From Verrucomicrobiota bacterium (GTDB taxonomy: Bacteria; Verrucomicrobiota; Verrucomicrobiia; Verrucomicrobiales; DEV007), in the NCBI GenBank assembly GCA_020630835.1, contig JAHDIL010000021.1:1-11262 (forward strand): a stretch of 11,262 nucleotides of DNA. The letters are read 5' to 3'. Below the pieces are notes generated by a model. The model had not been told where the DNA came from. It saw only the letters and a program-made list of their open reading frames with translations, and did no database searches. The translations under genes and the position numbers were made by a program. This document shows positions 1 through 6,421 of the stretch, piece after piece (the stretch's first letter is position 1; the number at the start of each line of letters is the position of its first letter).

Positions 1-1921
1 CTCCGTTCCCATCACTCACTGTGTAGGTGAAAGACTCAGAATCGGTATCGCCAGAATCGAGAGCATCCGCACGCGCATCAACAAGCGCGTAGCTGTAGGT
101 GCCATTGGCATTCAGCGTCAAATCGCCATAAGTCCCCACGGTAGTGCCCGCAGCAACCACCAGAGGGCTCACCACCGTTCCGTCGCCCGCATCTGCATCG
201 GTGTCATTAGCAATGACGCTGCCGGTCGCCGTGGCAGCTTCTCCCGTGTTAGCACCGCCGGTTTCCGTAATCGTATTGCTGTCAGCAGTCGCTACGGGCA
301 GATCATTGCTCCCAGTTACAGTGACGACTACAGAAGCTATATCAGTCCCCCCTGCCCCATCGCTGACAACGTAGGAAAACACGTCAGTGGCAGTCTCACC
401 ACCGTTTAACTCATGAACGGCCGCCGTATCGGCCAAGTCGTAGGTATAGGAACCGTCAGCATTGATAGTGATATCACCAAACGATCCCGTAAGTGGCGCT
501 CCTAAACCGGATCCAGGAGCAGCCCCTGCCCCCGCGGCAGCCCCCGTAATCGTCAAGGTCTGATTAGCGGGCGCGACGCTGTTGGGGTCCGTGTCATTCG
601 ACAGCAGGCCATCACTCACTCCAGCCGAAACCGTCGCCGCCTCAGAACCAAGGCCAACATTTGGCGTTTCTGAAATGGCTACACTATCTGCACCCGCTAA
701 TGGATCGGCATTCGGAACGGTCACGGTAACCGTGGCAACATCAGTGCCACCATTGCCATCGCTAATCGTGTAGGTAAACGTATCCTCACCCACAAATCCC
801 GCGTTTGGCGTGTAGGTGGGGTCCCCGCCACCAGCTGGAAAAGTGACTAGACCATTACCGCCATTCGTTGTTCCAATCACAGTAAGGGAATCGCCCTCTG
901 GATCGGTATCCTCTCCCCCGGCGAAGCTTGAAGTTACTGGGACAGTGACGGGAGTATCAGGCGTCGTGGACACAGCATCGTCCACGGCATCTGGCGCGCC
1001 ATTAACAGTGACGGTCACCGTCGCAATGTCAGTGCCGCCATTTCCATCACTGATGGTGTAGGTAAACGTATCTGTCCCCGTAAAGTTCGGATCAGGTGTG
1101 TAAACAGGGTCACCGCCTCCAGGAGGAAACACCACAGATCCATTAGGGCTGCCTTCAGCACCGATGATAGTGATTGGATCTCCGTTCGGGTCGACATCAT
1201 TAGTCGTAAGTCCCGTGACGGTGAAAGGCTGACCTTCTGATGCCACAGCCGTATCGCTAACCGCTACCGGAGGGGCTGGCACCGCAGGTGATCCGCCTCC
1301 GTTTCCACCACCTACTCCTGTATTCACCGGCACGTCAGCACCGCCTAGGCCATCGTCCCCAGCTCCAGCACCTGACGTGCCCCCCCCTGAGGCTGGAGTA
1401 TCTTGCGTCAACTGAGATCCGTCGTTAAATCCGAGATCCTGCACGTTGGAAAATCGCATCACGGTAAATCCCGTGCCATCAGCGCCTACGCCCGCGCCAG
1501 GCAGCTCATTACCGATCGGCTTAAATTCATAACTGTCGGGGGAAGTCACTCCTCGACTACCAGCGCCCCCGCTGCCCCCATCGCGACTCGGTGCGAGGAT
1601 TAGCTGTAAATCTTTGTCATCAAAGCTGTCATCTTCCTCAAGACGCAAAGAACTACTGTAAACGCTATCCTCCCGCACGTTGACGGTAATCAACTCTGTC
1701 GTGCCACCATAGCGGAAAAAATCGTTAATCGTGACATCATACCCCTCAGGCGTAGTGATGATAAGGTCTTCCTCAGACTCACGGAGCGTCGTCTTAACAG
1801 GATTGCCATTGCTGTCAACAATGGCAATATCGAGATTTTCACGAGCGTTTACTTGAGGCTCTGAGCTGGCATCGAGCTTCTGCTCGTCTCCGTTTGGTTT
1901 GCGAATGATTACTTTTGTCAT
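1..1921 (-). CDS. Large repetitive surface adhesin, N-terminal 640 residues (3' end outside window)
   Basis: Reading the minus strand from the ATG at 1921-1919 gives an unbroken frame to the window edge, so the protein is longer than 640 residues. There is no signal peptide. Residues about 25-110 (EEDLIITTPEGYDVTINDFF and a following strand) look like the BapA prefix-like module found at the N-terminus of type I-secreted biofilm adhesins. Two Gly/Ser-rich linkers follow (about 112-125 and 176-215). Next come two cadherin/Ig-like repeats (about 216-306 and 307-402), each ending in TFTYTISDGNGGTD-[IV]-ATVTVTV, and two longer VCBS-type repeats (about 403-537 and 538-640+). Acidic linkers such as NDVDPNGD and EDTDPEGD fit calcium binding. 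Known of the family: such proteins are usually exported by a type I system using a C-terminal signal, which would lie beyond the left edge. The adhesin role is inferred from architecture. No Shine-Dalgarno precedes the start. Confidence 0.88.
   Translation of the reverse strand, partial: MTKVIIRKPNGDEQKLDASSEPQVNARENLDIAIVDSNGNPVKTTLRESEEDLIITTPEGYDVTINDFFRYGGTTELITVNVREDSVYSSSLRLEEDDSFDDKDLQLILAPSRDGGSGGAGSRGVTSPDSYEFKPIGNELPGAGVGADGTGFTVMRFSNVQDLGFNDGSQLTQDTPASGGGTSGAGAGDDGLGGADVPVNTGVGGGNGGGSPAVPAPPVAVSDTAVASEGQPFTVTGLTTNDVDPNGDPITIIGAEGSPNGSVVFPPGGGDPVYTPDPNFTGTDTFTYTISDGNGGTDIATVTVTVNGAPDAVDDAVSTTPDTPVTVPVTSSFAGGEDTDPEGDSLTVIGTTNGGNGLVTFPAGGGDPTYTPNAGFVGEDTFTYTISDGNGGTDVATVTVTVPNADPLAGADSVAISETPNVGLGSEAATVSAGVSDGLLSNDTDPNSVAPANQTLTITGAAAGAGAAPGSGLGAPLTGSFGDITINADGSYTYDLADTAAVHELNGGETATDVFSYVVSDGAGGTDIASVVVTVTGSNDLPVATADSNTITETGGANTGEAATATGSVIANDTDADAGDGTVVSPLVVAAGTTVGTYGDLTLNANGTYSYALVDARADALDSGDTDSESFTYTVSDGNG
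213..1276 (-). repeat. Tandem Ig/cadherin-like and VCBS-type protein repeats in the adhesin
   Basis: Residues about 216-306, 307-402, 403-537 and 538-640 are successive copies of a beta-sandwich repeat; the last continues past the listed end and off the left edge. Each begins with an Asp-rich calcium-site pattern and ends with an F-[ST]-Y-x-[VI]-SDGxGG motif. The first two are of the Big_9/cadherin-like type (YTPxxxFxGxDTFTYTISDGNGG). The last two carry the GDxTxNxxGxYxY core of VCBS repeats and are longer. The third repeat has an Ala/Gly insertion at about residues 461-477. Repeat boundaries are approximate because they are read by eye. Confidence 0.75.
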
Positions 1922-2039
1922 GGTATGGAGGCAGTAAAAAGGTGTGTGAAGTTGAGGGGATTCGATTTTGCGAGCTTCCTAAGAAGCTGGACAACAATGA
2001 CTAAAGAAGAATTACCCCCTAATTGATGAAAATCTTATG

Positions 2040-2081
2040 AAAAAAGACACTTTAAAACGCAAAAAAGACGCTTAAAAACGC
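2040..2081. repeat. Two 21-bp direct repeats, head to tail, possible operator
   Basis: Positions 2040-2060 and 2061-2081 are consecutive 21-bp units that agree at 19 of 21 positions. Each starts with six A followed by GAC and ends with AAAACGC; they differ only at unit positions 10 and 14. The period is two helical turns, which would put identical faces of the DNA side by side. They lie about 119 bp upstream of the adhesin ATG and about 216 bp upstream of sufS. A regulator-binding role is inference; chance or a recent small duplication in AT-rich DNA is possible. Confidence 0.6.
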
Positions 2082-2093
2082 GAAAGCCTGCAA

Positions 2094-2297
2094 ATGACAC
2101 AACCGAAGCTTCATTTGACATGCATTTTTGAACACATTCCGCGTGTTAGCGAGGTCTTCCTAGTCGCTCAGAGTCGATCCGGCTTCCTTGCTTTGGGAGC
2201 GGACCTTGCAGGAAGCGGGACTGAAAACCCCGACCTCCGAAGCGACGATTTGCAAAACGATTCGTATCAGATCATGGTAGCCCTCCTTATCACCTGA
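2094..2297 (+). CDS. Possible small unrecognised ORF upstream of sufS
   Basis: A 67-codon frame starts at ATG 2094 and ends in TGA whose last base is the A of the sufS ATG (TGATG overlap), an arrangement often seen in translationally coupled genes. The product has one hydrophobic C-terminal stretch (IMVALLI) and a Ser/Asp/Asn-rich middle, and resembles no family I know. There is no Shine-Dalgarno. It contains the inverted repeat at 2179-2219, so the same DNA could instead be structured leader. Frames of this length also arise by chance, so coding status is doubtful. Confidence 0.22.
   Translation: MTQPKLHLTCIFEHIPRVSEVFLVAQSRSGFLALGADLAGSGTENPDLRSDDLQNDSYQIMVALLIT
2179..2219 (+). promoter_or_regulatory. 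Inverted repeat in the sufS leader region
   Basis: CCGGCTTCC (2179-2187) can pair with GGAAGCGGG (2211-2219) with one G-G mismatch. The stem can extend inward by about three pairs with a bulge (TTGC against GCA). The loop is about 20 nt and there is no U-run after it, so it is not a classic terminator. It sits about 80-120 bp before the sufS start and may fold in a leader transcript. A regulatory role is speculative. Confidence 0.3.
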
Positions 2298-3529
2298 TGC
2301 GCCTCTTTGATCAACCAACTCTCCGTGCTGACTTCCCTATTCTTAACCAAAAACACAATGGCAAGCCATTGGTTTACCTAGACAACGGCGCAACATCTCA
2401 AAAACCCCAAGTGGTGCTGGATCGCTTGGCGAAATTCTACGCAGCGGAAAACTCAAACATCCACCGAGGTGTGCACCGTCTCAGCCAAGAGGCTACCGAT
2501 GCCTACGAACGCGGTCGAGAGGTGATAAAAGAGGAGCTTGGATTTGAAAGCGGGGCAGAAAGCTCCCATGAACTCATTTTTGTGCGAGGAGCCACTGAGG
2601 GAATAAATTTGGTGACTCACGGCCTGCGCGAGCAGTTGGCAGAAGATGATGAAATCATCTTAACCGTAATGGAGCACCATGCGAACTTTGTCCCCTGGCA
2701 GGTTCTGGCACAGGAGACAGGAGCGACAATCAACTATATCGCCCCTCTCGATGACGGGGCTCTAGATCTTGATGCCTGGAAGGCCGCTTTCACAACAAAG
2801 ACAAAAGTAGCCGCTTTCACGCATGTCTCCAACGTGCTGGGCACGGTCAATCCAGTGGCCGAGATGGTGCGCTTCGCACGGGAGCGTGATGTAACCACTT
2901 TAGTCGATGGGGCACAAGCTTTGCCCCACGGGCCAATCGACATCAATGCTCTAGATCCTGATTTTTATGTTTTTTCTGGGCACAAGGTATATGGCCCAGA
3001 CGGCACAGGAGTGCTTCTGGGTAGACGTGACCTGCTCAATAGCTTCCCCCCCTACCAAACGGGGGGAGATATGATCGATATCGTAGCGGTCGAAGGGTCA
3101 ACCTTCCGCGATGCCCCCTCCCGTTTCGAAGCCGGAACACCAAATATCTCGGGCGGGATTGCTCTAGCAGAAGCCTTTCGCTACATGCGAGACATAGACT
3201 GGGAGGCTGCGCATAAACACGAGAACAGTCTCCTGACTCACGCGACAGAAGAGTTGGAAAAACTAGAGGGAATGAAGATATTTGGAAAGACTCGAGGGAA
3301 AGCGCCCATCGTCTCCTTTGTCCTCGACTGGGCCCATGCTCATGACGTGGGGCAGCTTATCGACACTTCGAATGTGGCCATCCGTGTCGGTCATCACTGC
3401 TGCCAGCCATTGATGACCCATCTCGGGGTGCCAGCCACCGCCCGAGCTTCGTTCGCTTTCTACAACAATCACGATGATGTAGAGGCTCTGGTTGCAGGGC
3501 TTCATAAAGTGAAGCGCTTTTTGGTCTAG
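2297..3529 (+). CDS. sufS: Cysteine desulfurase SufS (group II)
   Basis: This PLP enzyme removes sulfur from L-cysteine as an enzyme persulfide, giving alanine, and supplies it for Fe-S cluster assembly in the cytosol. The 410 residues match the family's usual length of about 405-420. Visible landmarks are the N-terminal RADFPIL and YLDNGATSQKP, TEHH-like EHHAN around His127, and the cofactor-binding VDGAQ (Asp204, Gln207). SGHKVYGPDGTG carries the Schiff-base Lys230. RVGHHCCQPL carries the persulfide cysteine Cys368, equivalent to E. coli SufS Cys364, and ARASFAFYN carries the substrate-binding arginine. The ATG at 2297 fits the expected N-terminus; no Shine-Dalgarno precedes it. No sufBCD, sufE or sufU gene lies next to it in the window; those could be elsewhere. 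The next gene is another class V aminotransferase-fold enzyme about 50 bp downstream. Confidence 0.95.
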   Translation: MRLFDQPTLRADFPILNQKHNGKPLVYLDNGATSQKPQVVLDRLAKFYAAENSNIHRGVHRLSQEATDAYERGREVIKEELGFESGAESSHELIFVRGATEGINLVTHGLREQLAEDDEIILTVMEHHANFVPWQVLAQETGATINYIAPLDDGALDLDAWKAAFTTKTKVAAFTHVSNVLGTVNPVAEMVRFARERDVTTLVDGAQALPHGPIDINALDPDFYVFSGHKVYGPDGTGVLLGRRDLLNSFPPYQTGGDMIDIVAVEGSTFRDAPSRFEAGTPNISGGIALAEAFRYMRDIDWEAAHKHENSLLTHATEELEKLEGMKIFGKTRGKAPIVSFVLDWAHAHDVGQLIDTSNVAIRVGHHCCQPLMTHLGVPATARASFAFYNNHDDVEALVAGLHKVKRFLV

Positions 3530-3580
3530 GTGACTGTTGATTGCTCAGAGTTTCGGTGCATGATGCGAGCACCTATACCT

Positions 3581-4669
3581 ATGAGCAAAGATCCCAACGC
3601 TATCCGTCTGCACATCCCCGGGCCGGTCGAGATTTCTCCCGGCACCTATGAGGCGATGACCACTCCCATGATCGGTCACCGCAGCAAGGATTTCGTCTCG
3701 CTTTACGAGGAAATCCATCCACACTTGCAATCGATTATGGGCACGGAGCAGCCGGTCTTTCTGTCCACCTCGTCTGCTTGGGGTATTATGGAGGGGGCTC
3801 TGCGCAATCTGGTCGCTAAAAAAGTTCTGTGCTGCTGCTCAGGTGCCTTCTCGGATAAATGGGTAGATGTAGCGAAACGCTGCGGCAAAAACGCAGAAGC
3901 CTTGCAATACGAATGGGGCACACCGATAGACCCGGCAGATGTCGATGCGAAACTAGCCACCGGAGAGTTCGATACCGTCACGTTCATTCACAACGAAACG
4001 TCTACCGGGGTGCTGAACCCCCTCAAGGAAGTAGCAGAAGTCGTGCGCAAGCATGAGGATGTGCTTCTGGTCACAGACACGGTTTCCAGTTTTTCCGTGG
4101 TGCCGATCGAGTTTGATAAACTCGGCGTCGATGTTCTGCTCACAGGCAGCCAGAAGGCTCTAGCACTGCCCCCTGGTTTGGCCATCTTTTCCGTATCAGA
4201 GAGAGCCATGGAGCGCTCCGCCAAAATGGATGACCGCGGCTACTACTTCGACTTTCACGAGTTTAAGAAAAATTGGGACAAGTTTATGACGCCCAGCACT
4301 CCGTGTATTTCGACAATCTTCGGGCTGCGGCATCAGCTGCTGACTATTGCTGAGGAAGGCCTGGAAAACCGTTTCGCTCGTCACGAGAAGCTCAACAATA
4401 TAGCTAAGGCGTGGGTAGCGGAGAATGGGTTCGAATTTCTTGCCCCAGACGGCTTCCGCTCTAAGTCACTGACCTGCGTGAAGAATAACAGAAACATCGA
4501 TGTAGCGAAACTGCAGTCCATCCTTCGAGACGACCACAAGCTCGCGCTCGACGGTGGCTACGGAAAGATCAAAGGAAAAACCTTCCGCATTTCTAATATG
4601 GGAGATGAGACCGAAGAGACCCTAGCCAATCTGCTAACAGCACTCGATGACGGCCTAGCGAAGCTCTAA
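3581..4669 (+). CDS. Alanine/serine-glyoxylate aminotransferase-family enzyme (class V)
   Basis: The 362-residue product is a fold-type I PLP transaminase of the alanine-glyoxylate/serine-pyruvate group. HIPGPVEISPGTYEAM and GHRSKDF form the N-terminal substrate region, and HNETSTGVLNPL (137-148) and TDTVSS (Asp166) bind cofactor. TGSQKALALPPGLA carries the Schiff-base Lys192. FRISNMG (Arg336) is where the family binds the substrate carboxylate. Enzymes of this group interconvert alanine, serine, glyoxylate, pyruvate or hydroxypyruvate, and some act in serine biosynthesis; the true substrate cannot be read from sequence. I chose the ATG at 3581 because MSKDPNAIRLHIPGPVE matches the usual N-terminus. 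A longer frame opens at GTG 3530 directly after the sufS stop, with ATGs at 3560 and 3563, and would add 6-17 unconserved residues. It is probably cotranscribed with sufS. Confidence 0.88.
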   Translation: MSKDPNAIRLHIPGPVEISPGTYEAMTTPMIGHRSKDFVSLYEEIHPHLQSIMGTEQPVFLSTSSAWGIMEGALRNLVAKKVLCCCSGAFSDKWVDVAKRCGKNAEALQYEWGTPIDPADVDAKLATGEFDTVTFIHNETSTGVLNPLKEVAEVVRKHEDVLLVTDTVSSFSVVPIEFDKLGVDVLLTGSQKALALPPGLAIFSVSERAMERSAKMDDRGYYFDFHEFKKNWDKFMTPSTPCISTIFGLRHQLLTIAEEGLENRFARHEKLNNIAKAWVAENGFEFLAPDGFRSKSLTCVKNNRNIDVAKLQSILRDDHKLALDGGYGKIKGKTFRISNMGDETEETLANLLTALDDGLAKL

Positions 4670-4700
4670 AAGTTTTCATTTCACGCCGCATAGCTAGCGC

Positions 4701-4739
4701 TGCCCCCTTCATCGCGACAGCATGTCGCCATGAAGGGCA
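4701..4739 (+). terminator. Strong intergenic hairpin between the aminotransferase gene and trpF
   Basis: Positions 4701-4719 pair with 4723-4739: 5 pairs (TGCCC/GGGCA), a two-C bulge, 5 pairs (TTCAT/ATGAA), one C-C mismatch, then 6 pairs (GCGACA/TGTCGC), closed by a GCA loop. That is 16 pairs in 39 nt, far more than expected by chance. No T-run follows, so it is not a canonical intrinsic terminator. It begins 32 bp after the aminotransferase stop and ends 24 bp before the trpF ATG. It may stabilise the upstream mRNA end, terminate weakly, modulate trpF translation, or be one copy of a dispersed intergenic repeat. Confidence 0.5.
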
Positions 4740-4763
4740 AAGATCGCTCCTGCCCAAGTTTCG

Positions 4764-5426
4764 ATGAAAGTCTTCGGTCGCGATCTCACTAATACTGTGG
4801 GGGTGAAAATTTGCGGTATACGCTCAGGCGAGCAGGCAGCTGATATCATCGACTGTGGCGCTGACTTCCTGGGCATTAACCTGTGGCCAGAGTCGAAACG
4901 CTACATTCCGCTTAGCGAATGTGCCCCGTGGCTGCGCGAGCTAGGCCCAGCAGTCCCACGCATAGCCGTCACAGTAAATGCCACCGACGCCGAACTGTCA
5001 GCGATCGTCGATTCCGAAGTCTTCGACGCCGTTCAGCTCCACGGCGATGAGACTCTGGCAAGGTATCAGGAACTACTAAAGAAAGGCTGGCCGGTATTCC
5101 GTGCCCTGCGCGTGCGCTCGGAGGAAGATCTGAAACCGATCTCGTCCTTTCCGCATGGGCCAGTCCTCCTAGATGCCTATGCGCCCAACGACTACGGCGG
5201 CAGCGGTGAGAGCTTTGACTGGCAGCTAGCTAGCCGAGCGAGAGAATACTTCCCGCAACACCCTGTTTTTCTAGCGGGGGGCCTGGTTCCAGAAAACGTG
5301 GCAAACGCGATCGAAGAAGCGCAGCCGCTCGCTGTGGATGTAGCTAGCGGTGTCGAGAGCAGTCCCGGCATCAAAGACATTGGTATGGTGGCCGACTTTA
5401 TCGCGGCTGCAAAGAGTCGCTCATAG
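4764..5426 (+). CDS. trpF: Phosphoribosylanthranilate isomerase TrpF
   Basis: TrpF converts N-(5-phosphoribosyl)anthranilate to the carboxyphenylamino-deoxyribulose phosphate in tryptophan synthesis (Amadori rearrangement), in the cytosol. The 220-residue single-domain (beta/alpha)8 barrel has VKICGI with the catalytic general base Cys17, LGINLWPESKRYI where the family has LGF-P-SxRxV, and VQLHGDE. LLDAY gives the general acid Asp137, followed by GGSGESFDW. The phosphate-binding end is LAGGLVPENVANAI and VDVASGVESSPGIKD. All landmarks are intact, so it should be active. It stands apart from other trp genes, as trpF often does. A GTG at 4800 could also serve as start, just before VKICGI; ATG 4764 gives a 10-residue extension before the first strand. 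No Shine-Dalgarno is visible. Confidence 0.95.
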   Translation: MKVFGRDLTNTVGVKICGIRSGEQAADIIDCGADFLGINLWPESKRYIPLSECAPWLRELGPAVPRIAVTVNATDAELSAIVDSEVFDAVQLHGDETLARYQELLKKGWPVFRALRVRSEEDLKPISSFPHGPVLLDAYAPNDYGGSGESFDWQLASRAREYFPQHPVFLAGGLVPENVANAIEEAQPLAVDVASGVESSPGIKDIGMVADFIAAAKSRS

Positions 5427-5473
5427 CTCATTTTCCGGTAGCCTCAGGCGGCTTTCGTCGCTACTCTTTCACC

Positions 5474-6421
5474 ATGTCGAATTCTGTCCTCGAAGCTACC
5501 CGACTCGTGCGCTCCATTCTAAAGAGGCAGCAACTACGTGGCGAGGAACGCGCTCCCTTGACAGAGCAATCACTGGCTACCCTTCAAGAAATACCCGCTC
5601 GATACGCTGAGCTGGCGATGGATGGTTTGCGGAACTCCCAAGCTAGCCAACCCACAGCTCCTGCAGAGGCTTCTCTCTCGCTGCCAAGTGAGCCATCGGA
5701 TACCGAAGCAGCCCCAACGAACATAGCTTCTTTAGCTGCCAGCTTCACCCAGCCCGACCTTCTCAATATTGACCGGAGCGGATCGAAACGTGATCAACTA
5801 AACGCCATTTTTCGTCTCGCGAAGAAAGCGGAAGCGCCTCGAAAACTGGGAAGTTTACGCGAACAAATCGTCTTCGCCTCGGGGAACCCAAACGCGGAAC
5901 TGTTGTTCGTAGGCGAAGGACCTGGCGCCGTGGAAGAGGCCGAGAAAAAGCCTTTCGTCGGCCCCGCTGGACAAAAGCTTGAGGCCATTCTCAAAGCAAT
6001 GGGGCTCTCGCGGGACGCCGTTTATTTGTCAAACGTCGTGAAATTCCGACCTCTGATGGGAGATCCGCGCTTTCAAGGGACGCGCAACCGAAAGCCTACG
6101 CCAGAGGAAATGGAATCATGCCTACCCTTTGTCCTCACCGAAATCAGCGTCGTAAAACCGAAGGTGATCATCGCCCTTGGAGCAACTGCTGCAGAGGGAT
6201 TGCTGCAGGAAGGTGGATCCATCGGCAAACTGCGCAGCCAGACGCATGAGCTGCAGGGCATTCCCCTGGTCGTCACCTACCACCCGAGCTATCTATTAAG
6301 GCAAGAGTCAAGCGAAGACCAGGGACATGCTTCGAAGCGAGCGGTGTGGGAAGATATGCTCCTAGCTATGGAAATCGCCGGATTACCCATTAGCGCGAAA
6401 CAACGAAGCTTTTTCCAATGA
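5474..6421 (+). CDS. Family 4-like uracil-DNA glycosylase, iron-sulfur cysteines mostly lost
   Basis: The core from about residue 130 to the end is a uracil-DNA glycosylase of the family 4/5 superfamily, which removes uracil from DNA to start base-excision repair. Motif A is GEGPGAVEEAEKKPFVGPAG (147-166), followed by YLSNVVKFRP (184-193), VIIALGATAAEGLL and motif C TYHPSYLLR (268-276). Family 4 enzymes bind a [4Fe-4S] cluster through four cysteines: a C-x2-C ahead of the first core strand, one in KCRPP, and one in the C-x-PF helix. Here the C-x2-C region reads KAEAPRKLGSL, the third position is Phe191, and only Cys216 (ESCLPF) remains. The first 110 residues are variable and Ser/Ala/Pro-rich, perhaps a flexible tail. 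The ATG at 5474 lacks a Shine-Dalgarno. The stop overlaps the next gene's start (ATGA), suggesting coupling. Confidence 0.88.
   Translation: MSNSVLEATRLVRSILKRQQLRGEERAPLTEQSLATLQEIPARYAELAMDGLRNSQASQPTAPAEASLSLPSEPSDTEAAPTNIASLAASFTQPDLLNIDRSGSKRDQLNAIFRLAKKAEAPRKLGSLREQIVFASGNPNAELLFVGEGPGAVEEAEKKPFVGPAGQKLEAILKAMGLSRDAVYLSNVVKFRPLMGDPRFQGTRNRKPTPEEMESCLPFVLTEISVVKPKVIIALGATAAEGLLQEGGSIGKLRSQTHELQGIPLVVTYHPSYLLRQESSEDQGHASKRAVWEDMLLAMEIAGLPISAKQRSFFQ

Larger units (their letters stand above)
1922..2296. other. Divergent intergenic region between adhesin and sufS
   Basis: These 375 bp separate two divergently transcribed genes and should hold both promoters. I see AT-rich sequence at about 2000-2080, including two 21-bp direct repeats (2040-2081). 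There is a short perfect hairpin (AGCTTC, loop CTAA, GAAGCT, 1973-1988) between the repeats and the adhesin start. A longer inverted repeat lies at 2179-2219 on the sufS side. A weak adhesin promoter candidate reads TTGCGT, 17 bp, CATAAG on the minus strand, with its boxes in and beside the repeats (3/6 and 4/6 matches). No convincing sigma-70 promoter for sufS was found. A 67-codon frame (2094-2297) is open but unrecognised. Confidence 0.6.

Noticed and set aside
144..1603. Several plus-strand open frames of 60-80 codons and one minus-strand frame in the left region
   Set aside because: They lie within or antisense to the repetitive adhesin gene, whose GC-rich repeats keep other frames open. 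Their products are Ser/Thr/Val/Pro-rich without family resemblance.
3530..3580. GTG start immediately after sufS for the aminotransferase
   Set aside because: It would add 17 residues (TVDCSEFRCMMRAPIP…) unlike the family N-terminus; ATG 3581 fits better. Kept only as an alternative.
5427..5473. Short AGCC/GGCT stem in the gap between trpF and the glycosylase gene
   Set aside because: Only 4-5 pairs and no T-run; not distinguishable from chance.
4691..5645. Recurrent GCTAGC hexamers around and within trpF and the glycosylase gene
   Set aside because: They are few, irregularly spaced and mostly inside conserved coding sequence; this looks like codon choice (Ala-Ser, Leu-Ala) rather than a regulatory motif.
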